Assembly: GCA_964035575.1 (NCBI GenBank)
Contig: OZ037888.1
Coordinates: 310,001 to 374,000, forward strand
Reading direction: 5' to 3'
Length of the DNA: 64,000 nt
Source: Rhynchopus sp. YZ270_cl-10
Taxonomy: Eukaryota > Euglenozoa > Diplonemea > Diplonemida > Diplonemidae
The notes beneath the pieces were generated by a model. It saw nothing but the letters and a program-made list of their open reading frames with translations, was not told the DNA's origin and did no database searches. The position numbers and the translations under genes are program-made. Of the stretch, positions 50,300-60,896 are shown in pieces (the stretch's first letter is position 1; the number at the start of each line of letters is the position of its first letter).

Positions 50300-52822
50300 C
50301 TATCCGCAGATGTTGCGCATACCCATATCGTTGCCCTCAGAGATGTCCTTCGTGATGACCATCATGAAGATGACGACACTCATGACAGCTGCAAGGACAA
50401 AGACAAGGGTCAACGACCAGATCACAAGGGACTGCCTGTTGTACTTCTTCAGAAGCATCCCAATGATGTTCAGTCCAAGCGCTGCGCCTACAGCTCCCAT
50501 CAGCGCGAACCAGATGGCGTAGTCGATGCGAAGCTGCCCAAGCGAGACGTACGCAATGGCGGCCACACCTGTCGTGAAGATGATCAAGAACGACGACGTC
50601 GCAGTAGACACACGTGGGATCATTCCCATCTCAAGCATAAGTGGTCCAGTCACCATGGCACCACCCACACCAAGCAGACCCGCAAGCACGCCCGCAATGA
50701 TCACAATCGCAGGATAGATGCGCGCACGCTTCTCCGTCCACTTGATGTCACCCTCGTGGAACGCAAAGTGTGTCTTGACCTTCATCTTGTGCTTCTGCAG
50801 CAGGTAGTTCCCCGCGAAATAAGTCACAATCACCAGAACCGGCACGCCAATCCACCAGAGCACCCAGAAGGTGGGGGACCCACAGAACTCTTCCTGCTGC
50901 TTGCCCTCCCACTTCGCGACGGGGCTCTGTCCGCCGCTCTTCCCGCCGCCCTTCAGCAGTGCCAGGACAAGCAGCATCAGCCACGACAGGAACAGAGTCA
51001 GCAGGTTTGTCGAGTATGGGATGTCGCGCTCGGAGTCCACAATCTTCTGGTGTGCTTTGTGCAGGGAGTCAAGCTCGGCAATGCGAGACAGCAGCGCCAA
51101 GCGTGGGCCCAGCTGCGGCACGCCAAGGCCCTTCAGGTCGTCGGAGGTGAGTGCCATGAGCGACTTTCCGTCGATGTCGTTCTTCGTGATGGCCTCCTTC
51201 AGCGCAAAGTTGTAGTCCGTCACCTTCCCAACAAAGGCAACCACGTCGCTGTTCTCCCAGTTGTACACCCGGACGTAGGCCTGGCTCGAGACGTACGATG
51301 CAGGGCGGCACTTCGGGTGGTTCGGGTCGTCGGGCATCCATCCGTCCTGGTCGAGCCCTGCCTTCTGCTCATCTCCCTCGCGCCACTCTGCAGAGCGGTT
51401 CCAGCTCCCCCACGGCAGGTCCTGCGAGCTGTGCACAAGCAGCATGTAGTCCTCGTTGTTCAGCTGCGTCACGTGCGAGATGATCATGTTCACGTCCGAC
51501 GCCGCAAGGACTCCCAGCTTCTCCAGGTCACGCTGTGCCACATCAATGTTGGTCGCCCACATCAGCAGGTCTGTCCCGGTCACAAGGGTGCTCTCAATTC
51601 CGTAGCACAGTGCAGCAGACGCATCGGTGAAGGTCTGCACCCACGAGAGCACCATCTCTGTGTTCCACGTGTCGATGGGCTGTCCCTTCCCAAGGTGGCG
51701 TGTGGCACGCGGCACGTCGAGGACAATGAGCGAGCGGTGGTCCTTCTCCGTAGGTATCATGCCTGTGGGCTCGGTCGCAGAGAAGAGTGCACGGAAGGAG
51801 TAGTCCACGCCACCCTCAGCCTCCTCCACAAGAGCGTCGACCCAGACAAGCGTGTAGCTCGCAGCGTCGTCCACGGAAGAAAACTCGAACGACTTCATCT
51901 GCGCGTCCTCTGCGTCGCGCAGCACCGCATGCTGGCCCACCTTCCCGCCAAAGGCGACACGGAGGCGGTTCGTCTGCAGTGCTTTGCTCTCGCCGTTGAT
52001 CACCTCAAAGGCCTCTGTCGTCGTGTCGCACGTCACTTGCACCTCCTTTGTGTCGCCAATGGTGGCCTTCTCTGCTGCCTCACGACGCTCGACCTGCTGA
52101 CGCTCTTTGTTCTCCTTGATCCACGTGGCCTTGCCTTTGTTGTAGGTACGGTGTGTGGTCGACAGCAGCAGCAGGAACAGGCACACAAGCGTCAGCCACT
52201 GCGGGAAGAGGATGTTCAGCAGCACGCCAACAAGACTCCCCGTCAGCTCCATCGGGATAAGCACCAAGGCCAGGTCAAAGTCAACAAGCGGACGGTCTGC
52301 CGTCGGGTGGCGCAGCGGGAAGTTGATGATGATGTTCGTCACTGCGTTCCCGAAGATGGTTGCGTTTGAGAGCGGGACAGCGTTCTTCACACTCCACCCC
52401 ATCACGATCAGGTAGATCGGCACCAACAGCCCACCGCCTCCAATACCGCTGGCAGAGGCGCTGATGGTCGCAATCATGGCGAGCAGCGAGACGATGATGT
52501 CGAGGGTCAGCTGCTCCGTGAAGATGGGTGCGATCTTCGTGCCTGTGGTGACCTCCTCCCATGCATCATGCGGTGCGTCGTACGCGCCTGCCTCGATACC
52601 CTGCAGGAAGGAGTCGAGGATGTCCTGTCCACGCACCTGAGCGGCAGGCTCCGCTCCAGCACCACCACGCCCCACAGCACGCAGGGCACGCAGACCGATG
52701 TCGGCGCCACTCACCATGCCTCGGTCTTCAGGGTCGCGTTCCCCCCATCCGGTCTTGTGGGTAGCAAATGCTGGCACAACAGCACCCAGCACCGCAAAAG
52801 TGCACAACGTCGCCACCCTCAT
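50300..52822 (-). CDS. TauE/SafE-type permease with two SAM-like domains in its central loop
   Basis: 840 aa. ATG at 52822 is 54 bases after the acceptor CACCTACCCCCTTCAG (ending 52877) and gives a signal peptide (MRVATLCTFAVLGAVVPAFA). The first membrane half (~104-224) has the family motif ASGIGGGGLLVPIYLIVMGW and NATIFGNAVTNI. The second half (~655-823) has GVLAGLLGVGGAMVTGPLML and STATSSFLIIFTTG. These twin GxGGxxxxP motifs mark TauE/SafE anion exporters. The ~380-residue hydrophilic loop holds two helical segments like SAM domains: ~386-455 and the clearer ~521-587 (NWENSDVVAFV..DIDGKSLMALTSDDLKGLGV). Family members move sulfite, sulfoacetate or similar anions across a membrane; substrate here unknown. 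The SAM pair suggests oligomerisation or partner binding (inference). Confidence 0.92.
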   Translation of the reverse strand: MRVATLCTFAVLGAVVPAFATHKTGWGERDPEDRGMVSGADIGLRALRAVGRGGAGAEPAAQVRGQDILDSFLQGIEAGAYDAPHDAWEEVTTGTKIAPIFTEQLTLDIIVSLLAMIATISASASGIGGGGLLVPIYLIVMGWSVKNAVPLSNATIFGNAVTNIIINFPLRHPTADRPLVDFDLALVLIPMELTGSLVGVLLNILFPQWLTLVCLFLLLLSTTHRTYNKGKATWIKENKERQQVERREAAEKATIGDTKEVQVTCDTTTEAFEVINGESKALQTNRLRVAFGGKVGQHAVLRDAEDAQMKSFEFSSVDDAASYTLVWVDALVEEAEGGVDYSFRALFSATEPTGMIPTEKDHRSLIVLDVPRATRHLGKGQPIDTWNTEMVLSWVQTFTDASAALCYGIESTLVTGTDLLMWATNIDVAQRDLEKLGVLAASDVNMIISHVTQLNNEDYMLLVHSSQDLPWGSWNRSAEWREGDEQKAGLDQDGWMPDDPNHPKCRPASYVSSQAYVRVYNWENSDVVAFVGKVTDYNFALKEAITKNDIDGKSLMALTSDDLKGLGVPQLGPRLALLSRIAELDSLHKAHQKIVDSERDIPYSTNLLTLFLSWLMLLVLALLKGGGKSGGQSPVAKWEGKQQEEFCGSPTFWVLWWIGVPVLVIVTYFAGNYLLQKHKMKVKTHFAFHEGDIKWTEKRARIYPAIVIIAGVLAGLLGVGGAMVTGPLMLEMGMIPRVSTATSSFLIIFTTGVAAIAYVSLGQLRIDYAIWFALMGAVGAALGLNIIGMLLKKYNRQSLVIWSLTLVFVLAAVMSVVIFMMVITKDISEGNDMGMRNICG

Positions 52823-52876
52823 TTCCTTTGTTTTTCTAAAAATGTGTTTTTTGGATTTTTTTTTACGAAGACGTAG

Positions 52877-52895
52877 CTGAAGGGGGTAGGTGTTG
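52877..52895 (-). promoter_or_regulatory. splice acceptor upstream of the permease
   Basis: Minus-strand CAACACCTACCCCCTTCAG ends in AG 54 bases before ATG 52822. Confidence 0.65.
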
Positions 52896-53927
52896 AAGGG
52901 AGGGGTGCGATGTTGCAAAGACTGGAGTAATGCCAATGTCTCCTTTTTATTTTGTTTCCCCTTTTTTTGAGGGACATCTTACCACCTGAAGAGGGGGCTT
53001 TGTACAAATGAAAAAAAAAGTAAAATTATTTGATGCAGGCACAACTCCGACTGGCCCACATACGATGCCAGCCCCGAATAAAATCATAAGTCCCCTTCGG
53101 CCAATAACAGAAGGCGTGGAAAAAAAGGGGGGTAGGGAGAATGACGGAATGCACCTAATGTGAAGGGCTAGGATGCTTTGGAAGACGGTACACCTCAATC
53201 AATGTCAAAGAAGTGTTGGCTGGGTTCGGTATGTCACCCTTAACAGGTTTGGATACTCACTGACACAACCCATCCCAATATAGGATACGGTTCCGGGTTC
53301 ACTCTGGGTTGAACAAAACTACAGCGCAAACATGACGAAAGTGAAATACTAAGTTTTTTTTTAAACATACACACACATACACAGACAGGCGACAGACAAC
53401 AACACACCCTGTTTTTTTTATTTTTGAAAGATTATATCTACAAAAGACGTGGTTCTTCCAAACTTTTTCTGCCACCTTTTTTTTTGCACACTGCAATGCA
53501 TTTTCCTCCCTTCTTCCTGATCTGAAAACCAACACACAATAGATGAGACTACAAATTGAGAAACACGACATCAAGGGGGGTACCCTAAGCCTCCCTGCAG
53601 CGTCCTCTATTTACTGCACTCTCTACAGTAAGAAGAAGACGGCCTGCTACAGCTTCTCTCCTTCGGGTAGAGTCTTAGGGTTCGTACACCTCATGTCGGG
53701 TAAAAAAAAAAGGGGGCACTAACCGGGACCAGGTCCCTGGCTAGTCCCAAAAGGCCAAGACGCGCAGTTACACTGCCTTGACAAATAGAAAGAACAGTAC
53801 CAGTACCAAATAAAAAAGGGGGGATATTGGAAAGATGAAACATATTTAAAAAAGGGAATCTTTTTAGCTGATACGCTACACAACATGCAGGGGAGGGGGA
53901 GGGGGAGGGGGGGAGGACATAGAGTAC

Positions 53928-54065
53928 ACACAACGTGGTCCAGGACCAATTTCATACTGTGACAAATAAAATGACAAATAAAATTGATGACAAGCGGTCA
54001 CTTGTCATGATAATGTGATTTACATGCCATTTTCACTTTGTCAGGTGCCTATGGACCACGTCGTG
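53928..54065. mobile_element. inverted-repeat element, family of 54648-54844
   Basis: Ends CACAACGTGGTCCAGGACC and GGACCACGTCGTG are inverted; the interior repeats TGACAAATAAAATGACAA and CACTTGTCAT. Shorter and more diverged than its relative at 54648. Confidence 0.6.
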
Positions 54066-54108
54066 TAATAAGTGGAATGCGAGGCACGGGGAAAATAAAG
54101 AAAATTCA

Positions 54109-54140
54109 AGAGATGCATGCACCTCTTGTGCACACATCTC
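54109..54140. repeat. H2 hairpin repeat
   Basis: GAGATGCATGCACCTCTTGT then GCACACATCTC. GAGATG/CATCTC and TGCAC/GTGCA pair. Confidence 0.6.
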
Positions 54141-54432
54141 AGGCACACCAAGGGGGCAAAACTAGAGAGACGAGAGAGAAAGAGAGAGGGTGGGGTGGAG
54201 AAACCCTCCTCTTTAGCTACCCCAACTGTGTCAAATGATCAGGGCTTCAGCCTCACGTTTTGTTGAAGAAAGGGTCCGAGCTCACGCTGCACACAACGAC
54301 CCTCAACACTACACTACACTGGTATCCAAAAATGTACAGGTAGAACAAGAATTTTACACGATGCATTGGAGGTAGCCTACTTAGCCTACTGTGTTGGTCA
54401 CTTTCTATCAGAGAATTACAAAAAAAAAAAAA

Positions 54433-54475
54433 AGTGGGGTTGATAGTGCAAACGCCTCTGGGACGCAGGCACTGA
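54433..54475. repeat. H3 hairpin repeat
   Basis: GTGGGGTTGATAGTGCAAAC then GCCTCTGGGACGCAGGCACTGA; almost identical to 22674 and 55163. Confidence 0.6.
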
Positions 54476-54647
54476 AAAAAAGGGAGCATTTCTGTATCGC
54501 GGAGTTCAAAGTCCACGGGCAGCTCACACATCACGAGGCTCTAGGTGCTCCACTCGAGCGTCGATACCCACTATAGGAAAGCTTTCAGCGTGTCGGTGCA
54601 GGTATAGGTGTCCTTCTCGCTAGAAGAAAAACTTGGCGGGCTACAAC

Positions 54648-54844
54648 CACACGACGCGGTCCAGAGGGACCTGACAAATGAAATCACTTGTCATAAAAGT
54701 GACAAGTGAAATGACATGTAAATCACTTGTCATGACAAGTGATTTTCTATTGGGATATAGGCTATTTACTTGTCATGACATGTGATTCACTTGTCATTTC
54801 ACTTGTCACTATGACAAGTGAAATTGGTCCTGGACCGCGTCGTG
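54648..54844. mobile_element. inverted-repeat element, 197 bp
   Basis: Ends CACGACGCGGTCCAGAGGAC and GTCCTGGACCGCGTCGTG. The interior contains many TGACAAGTGA/TCACTTGTCA blocks in both orientations, so almost the whole element can fold. Related to 53928-54065. Confidence 0.7.
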
Positions 54845-54872
54845 CAGGTCCCAAGGAGGGGGGGGGAAATTT

Positions 54873-54988
54873 TGACTTGAAATACAAAAGCCCTCTCGTG
54901 AACAGTGTACCTTTAGTACAATGACCGGGTGCATCGTGGGTGGACACCCCAACCATGCAGTCCTACAATCCATTTTGTGGTTATCTGA
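54873..54988. repeat. H4 repeat (long form)
   Basis: ACTTGAAATACAAAAGCCCT to CATTTTGTGGTTATCTGA, with the GTGGACACCCCAACCATGCAG block. Same orientation as the other copies. Confidence 0.65.
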
Positions 54989-55162
54989 GAGGGAAAAAAG
55001 AGTGGAAACCGGCTCATAAAGCCCCCCCTTCACCTCGCAATGAGGGAAGGTGTGTGTGTGGCTTACAGCCATAATTTGAGGAGGGGACGAAGAAGACATG
55101 AAAAACGCCATTCGCAAGAGACAAATAATGTGCATTTTTTGACAGCTTCTCGCGAAAAAAGA

Positions 55163-55203
55163 AAGTGAAGTTGATAGTGCAAACGCCTCTGGGACGCAGG
55201 CAC
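55163..55203. repeat. H3 hairpin repeat
   Basis: AAGTGAAGTTGATAGTGCAA, then ACGCCTCTGGGACGCAGGCAC. Confidence 0.6.
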
Positions 55204-55259
55204 AAAGAAAACAAATGATAATTTACCAAACCTGTTTTAGTCAAAATACCAAAAACAAT

Positions 55260-55718
55260 GAGGTGATCCAGTCTCACGCTTTTTCACACATTTTCACTTG
55301 GTTTCACACATTTTCACATGGTTTCACGGTGTGAAAAAGTGTGTACGAAAGTGAAAAAAAAACTGCTTCACGCACTCTGAGTGGATTCCTCCAGAAAAAA
55401 AACTTGGTGTTTTCACTTGGTTTCACACATTTTCACTTGGTTTCACATGTTTTCACTTGGTTTCACATATTTTCACATGGTTTCACACATTTTCACTTGG
55501 TTTCACATGTTTTCACATGGTTTCACATATTTTCACTTGGTTTCACTTGGTTTCACATGTTTTCACACATTTTCACTTGATTTCACACATTTTCACTTGG
55601 TTTCACACATTTTCACCTTGGTTTCACACATTTTCACCTTGGTTTCACACGTTTTCACTTATTTTCACATGTTTTCACGGTGTGAAAAAGTGTGGAAAAG
55701 TGTGCGCTGGATCACCTC
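55260..55718. mobile_element. inverted-repeat element with internal minisatellite
   Basis: Ends GAGGTGATCCAG and CTGGATCACCTC are perfect inverted repeats, extended by CTTTTTCACACATTTTCAC against GTGAAAAAGTGTGGAAAAG. Between them, about 20 units of a 20-bp repeat (GGTTTCACACATTTTCACTT and variants) make up some 400 bp. The minisatellite uses the same TTTTCAC word as the ends, so it may have grown from the terminal repeats. Confidence 0.75.
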
Positions 55719-56368
55719 AAACAAAAACAAAACAAAAAAAAGGGGGGTGAATTTGATAACAGTGCAGACACCTCAAGGCGAATGCACTATGCCATCTCTA
55801 GCAAAGCTGTTCTGAGTGCAGCTGTAGACTATAGAACAATTGTCGTACGTATGAGGGGGGATTCAGACCTGTTTTGACTGTGTATCACCAAAAGAAGAAA
55901 TAGTAACTCTGATAGGTAAGTAAAAGGGGAAAAAAGGTTTTTTTCGTTGATTGCACAATTACCCTGTTGGAGGGGTGATTGGCGACCGTATCTGAGGAAC
56001 TATTTCTCCTTTAAGCTACCGCTTGTAGCTATACTAAAAAAAAATCATGAACACAAACACATCGTCTTAACGAGAAGCCTTGCCATATCCATATCCACAC
56101 ACACACTCTCTCTCTCCCTCTCATACCCCCTTTTTTACACATTCACTCTTTTTTGTAACATTACACACGAAGAAAATATTTTCAACAAAAAATAACAAAA
56201 AAAATAAAAAAGTAAATGTGCCTCTGTGGGCTACATCTCCCCTTTCAAACGCCCCCCTTTTCTCCCTAACCTTCTAACCTAACCTTGCCCCAAATGGCTG
56301 TTTGTGGAAGAATACACAAAAAAATATTCTTAAAAAAAAACGCCATTAAACCCAAAATACGGTGCGCC

Positions 56369-58595
56369 TCATGATGTGGCTGCCACAACGTAGATCAGAG
56401 TTGGAATTGCGATAATCCCGCAGATGAGGAAAAGGAAGGCACACCACTGCGCAATGGGGGAGGGTGGGGCAGGGACCATGAGCAGGTTTGACGCCTCATC
56501 TTCGATGTATTGCCGAGCGATGCCTTCACTGGAGGCCCGCTTCAGGAGCCCACCGGTTTCACTCCAGGTTCCGAAGATGGAGAATTGGGGGTGAAGCTTT
56601 TTGACTGTCATTAGATAGAAGAGGGGGGGCAGTACAGCGGTGTTCATCGTGGCAGTGGTTGCACCTACATAAGTGAAGGCATCGTACATAGACGGAACTG
56701 CTGCTGCCATGACCGCAGCGGACCCCAAAATGAACACCGAAGTCATCGCCCCAATGAACGTCTCCACCTTCCCCTCCTCCAGCGCCGGCACTGCGGACAG
56801 TGCATCGCCGTCTCTGTGGTTGACCCCTTTTCTTAGCATTCTGTCGCGCTCATCTGTCTCATCTTCTTCAGGGCTTGGGGAGCGAATCTGTCCTGGTGCG
56901 TCATTGGAGTAGCCGAGAAGGTTGCACCTCTTTAAAAATTTGATGACCTGAGGGATGACAACATGCTCACGAACGATGGTGCTGCATTCAATGAGGATAA
57001 CAGGAAAGGAGAGCAGGACGGAGAGAGCAAAGAAGATTTTGATGATGTCCAGGAGGGTGGAGCTGTCGAAGTTCTTCATGACGTTCTGGTCGACAGAGGT
57101 CGTGAAAGCAATGTATCCGCAAAACGCAAGCGCAATGTAGCTAACCGCAGCAGCACCATTTGCCCATGCCGAAGCAACAATCAACTTCCCACTCTTATCC
57201 CCCACCACACCGGATATGTCACGATAGGACCCAAACACATTTGCCTGACAGTCATAAGAAAACGCAATAATCGGAATCGCAACAACCGCGTTCGCATCCC
57301 AGTTGAAGGACGACACCTCGGAGAGATCCTGTAGATTTGAGAAATGAAAGATACATTCATATACTTACTATTTATAACACAAACAGTCAGCACTAAAGGG
57401 TGTAACTGATGAAGAAATGAAAGATAAAAAAAAAGAGCAAAAAAACACCCCCAATTCAAAGCTTATAAGATGAACCTACACCTCCTTTGCTAAAGCGCGA
57501 TATGAAATGACCATTAAAACCCCCTTTTTTTTAATACAAAGTAATCACCTATTCTATTCACAAAACCTCTCAAACAACACCTCAAAATTCATCTACTTTT
57601 TTTGATAAATTGGTGCAGTTGCCTCGGGTTGTGTTTGCCACAGTGCAAATCTCCACTATCATTTTTTGGAAACATACATGAGGATCTGTTATTGCCTTTA
57701 CCAATACGGTAACGACGAAGACAAACATCGCGATCACACCGAGGAGACTGATGAACCCGAGCTCTGTCACCTTTTTGTACAACAGTGCAGGGTAGATGAC
57801 CACCGCTAGGATGCCTATGATGAATCCATAGGAGTAGACGGACGGGTTGTCGAAGGAGGACGAGCTGTTAAGATTGAGGTCCTCTGGCGCATCTGTTGGG
57901 GGGAGATCGTGGTACTCCCCAAAGGCGTTGTAGCGCTCTAGGACCGGTAGGACCAATTCCGCTATCATGCGAAATGACGCCACTGTTGCCCCCCATGAGT
58001 CAAAGAAACACACCGCCATCGCCAGCGTAAACCCCGCCCGCCCAATACACACCCTCCCCAACTCCGCAAAGTCAAGATCACCCCGCCCCACCAAATCCAA
58101 AGCGCGCGCAATCAGCAGACACCCGTAGTGGCTGCACAGCGTCACAAAGAGAACCATCAAAGGGAACAACACCTTCCCGCTTTTATAAAAGGCGTACGGC
58201 ATAGCCAACGCCCCCGCGCCAGTAATGGTCTTATACAGTACAATTGCAACACTCATTTTACCGCGTGTTCCCTTCTCGGGGATTCCTATCATGCTCGGTG
58301 TGTCACCGATGAAACTGCGGATCGACTGTCGAGAGTGGGTGCTGTGGGTGCTGTGGGTGCGTTCTCGGCGGAGCGGTTCGTGTGGTGAGGTGGCGCTGTG
58401 GCGTGGGTTGGCGTCCTGTGGGGGTGCGGGGGTGCCGCCCTGTGAAGGGTACATCACGCCCATCTTGTCTTTGTTCCCGAACACAGCGTCGGCCTCATAT
58501 GAAAGCGGGGCTGTCCCTGAATACCCATTGCTCTGCCTGGCAGGGATTGCAGATGGTGCTGACCTGCCCTCCTGAGGGGACGACGGGGACACCAT
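56369..58595 (-). CDS. AAAP-family amino-acid permease (two exons)
   Basis: Exon 1 58595-57678 (306 codons) and exon 2 57328-56369 (319 codons plus stop) give 625 aa. ATG 58595 lies 14 bases after the acceptor CTTTCCCCCCAACAG (ending 58610). A disordered head (~1-110, SPSSPQEGRSAPSAIPAR, HSTHSTHSRQS) precedes ~11 membrane segments. The first helices carry the family motif TGAGALAMPYAFYKSGKVLF; after the intron comes VVAIPIIAFSYDCQANVFGS, the typical SLC38/AVT helix. The reading frame is continuous only when the 349-bp intron is removed (AITDPH / DLSEVSSFNW). The family imports or exports neutral or cationic amino acids with protons or sodium; substrate unknown. Confidence 0.92.
57329..57677 (-). 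other. spliceosomal intron of the amino-acid permease (349 bp)
   Basis: Donor GTATGT at 57677 and acceptor CAAATCTACAG ending 57329; phase 0. In-frame stop follows the donor if unspliced, and protein similarity to the permease family continues exactly across the junction. A diverged H1 hairpin (near 57460-57500) lies inside. Confidence 0.9.
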
Positions 58596-58609
58596 TTGCT
58601 TAAATGTCT

Positions 58610-58624
58610 CTGTTGGGGGGAAAG
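58610..58624 (-). promoter_or_regulatory. splice acceptor upstream of the permease gene
   Basis: Minus-strand CTTTCCCCCCAACAG ends 14 bases before ATG 58595. Confidence 0.65.
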
Positions 58625-58693
58625 GTGATGGGATATAGGGGGGGCGAGGTGAGTGAAGTGCAGTGTAGTACACACTGAAATTCAGCTGGAATT

Positions 58694-58762
58694 CAATGTC
58701 TTGACTTGTGGTTTTATTTGTGATTCCACCGTTAGCTTACGTGAAACCACAAATCAAGTCAT
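58694..58762. repeat. fold-back repeat
   Basis: AATGTCTTGACTTGTGGTTT pairs with GAAACCACAAATCAAGTCATT around a 29-base loop. Related in sequence to 49685-49768. Confidence 0.6.
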
Positions 58763-59138
58763 TTCCTTCACTGTGTAGGGAAGGGAAAGGGGAATAAGGG
58801 GATATTAGAGTGATAAAATGTGGAGAGAAATCAAAAAAAGAAGATATTGTGGGGGGTTACTAAAACCCATTTTAAGGGCTTCTGACCACTCCTAGCACAC
58901 CCCCCCTGACGCCCCCTCACTGTTGTTCAGCAGAAACTGACAACACTGGGGAAAAAAGTGTATGACGATTCCGTGCCCTCATGTGGTTACACAGAGACAT
59001 GGGAATAAAAGAGGGGGAGGAAGAAGAAAAGCACGACAGTAAAGCACCTCTGCATGTAGGTGCACCGATTCTCGGCCTTAGGTATCACGGACCCACGGCG
59101 AATGGCTGCCTATTGAGAAAAAGAGAGAAAGAAAACTT

Positions 59139-60071
59139 GTCATAATGCATGTGCCTCTCTGTACACATATTTACTACTATCGCTATCGCGTTGGAGCACA
59201 CTGGGAAATAACGCTTCAAGAGTTCTTCAAAAGACAAAGATCAAGTCTCGCAGGTAAAACACACAAAAATGAATCAGAGGAGTCTGAGGAGTCTGAGGAG
59301 TCTGAGGACAAGGAACCTGTTACAAAACGTCCTAGATACGACCAGCTGGATTCTTCTGAAAGAAAGGAGAAGTTGAAAGGTGCAAACGCCTCACCGTTCG
59401 GCGGACGCAGGCACTGCACTTCAGAAAAGAAAGGCCCGAGATCTGAGGCCTTTTTTCGTGAGTGAACTTTTTGGAAAGTGGAGATTGCACAACTACGAAA
59501 CAAATGGGCATCGTTTATAACTACTTCACAATAAAAAAGGGAGGGGGTGGGCACCGCAACGGCTGTTGTCGCTTCTTTGTAAAAAGGAGTGTAACAGAGC
59601 CAAATCATAAGCCTCCAGGCAACAAGAACATTTTTTTTTGACTTGAATAACAAAGCCCTCTCGTGACAGTGGACCTTTGGTACACTGCCATGAGAGGGCT
59701 ACAGCAAAGAGAAAAAAGGACCACTTGACGGATGAACGTCTCATGCGCACACATCAGAAGAAGAAGAAAAAAAGAGAAGTTGAAAAGTGCAAACGCCACG
59801 TTCGCACGCAGGGGTACTGAAAAAAGAGTAAAATGAACGGAAGCCTCTTGCGCTTAGTCACCTAACTTCAATTCAGGAGGACCGAACGAATTTGACAAAA
59901 CACAAAAAGAGGCATTCTCAAAACAAAGCACAATACAGTGAACTAAAACGAAAGTTGACTTGAAATACAAAAACCCTCTCGTGAACAGTGTACCTTTAGT
60001 ACAATGACCGGCTGTACCGGGGGGGTGGACACCCCAACCATGCAACACATCCATTTCGTGGTTTACATCTG
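59139..60071. repeat. array of mixed hairpin repeats H2-H3-H4-H2-H3-H1-H4
   Basis: In order: H2 plus tail 59139-59210, H3 59367-59414, H4 short form 59640-59700 (a long hairpin, AGCCCTCTCGTG against CATGAGAGGGCT), H2 59730-59758, H3 59773-59820, H1 59832-59867, H4 long form 59957-60071. A-rich spacers of 14-230 bases separate them and all lie in one orientation. It is the densest cluster in the window. No protein frame crosses it. Confidence 0.7.
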
Positions 60072-60128
60072 AAAGAAAGAGAAAGACGGAAGAGTGCGGT
60101 TCTATGCGGAGGGTAAGACCACACACAC

Positions 60129-60185
60129 ATAGTGGGCTATACTCCGTTCAGGCGTTACCCACTCTAAATCCGTTATCAAACACAC
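60129..60185. repeat. dispersed repeat, matches 39871-39925
   Basis: GTGGGCTATACTCCGTTCAG, GCGTTACCCACTCTAAATCC, GTTATCAAACACACA. Two to three differences from the other copy. Confidence 0.55.
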
Positions 60186-60628
60186 AGCAGCACTAACTGG
60201 TGATGCCCCATCGATAAAGCGTTCTTCCCATATGATCACGGTAGCGCTGTGGGGAGTGGTGGGGGTTTTTTTTTGGAAATCCCTCATTTTATTCTCTTCT
60301 CTTTATAACAACCAACACCATCCACCTGATATTTTTTTCTAACATTCTCAGAAAAGATTAAAAAAAGAGATTACTAAAGGAGAAGCCTGCATATGAGAGG
60401 GGTAAAATGAACTGTCGTGGTGGAGCTGGGTGGAAGACGAAGTGAGTGTCTACTCAACCAGGCTGAAGGGTGTGGTTGATGTCGGCGAAACAATACTGCG
60501 CATACAACGCAGGAACTGACAGAGGAGTTCAAAAAGAGCGGCAAAGGCACGCAATACAATACGATGCACACGGCATTCCGAGACAGAAAACAGTTCGATG
60601 GTTGGGTCTTGTTGCGGCGGCACAATCA

Positions 60629-60823
<195 letters not shown>

Positions 60824-60896
60824 TTAGCAAATATCTTTTGTATAGTTGGCTTTATGGCTCTGGAAAATAATTTAGAATTTCAATCATTTTTTTTTT

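Larger units (their letters stand above)
52896..56368. other. gene-free region with hairpins and inverted-repeat elements
   Basis: No gene recognised. Holds a pair of related inverted-repeat elements (53928-54065, 54648-54844), H2 (54109-54140), H3 (54433-54475, 55163-55203), H4 (54873-54988) and an inverted-repeat element with an internal minisatellite (55260-55718). Confidence 0.55.

Noticed and set aside
50255-52369. 704-codon plus-strand open frame
   Set aside because: Antisense shadow of the TauE/SafE-type gene; composition is Arg/His-rich and there is no domain, while the minus frame has clear family motifs.
59139-60071. C/D-box snoRNA cluster
   Set aside because: Some hairpins end in CTGA, but a matching RTGATGA box at the proper distance is not consistently present; kept only as one hypothesis for the hairpin array.
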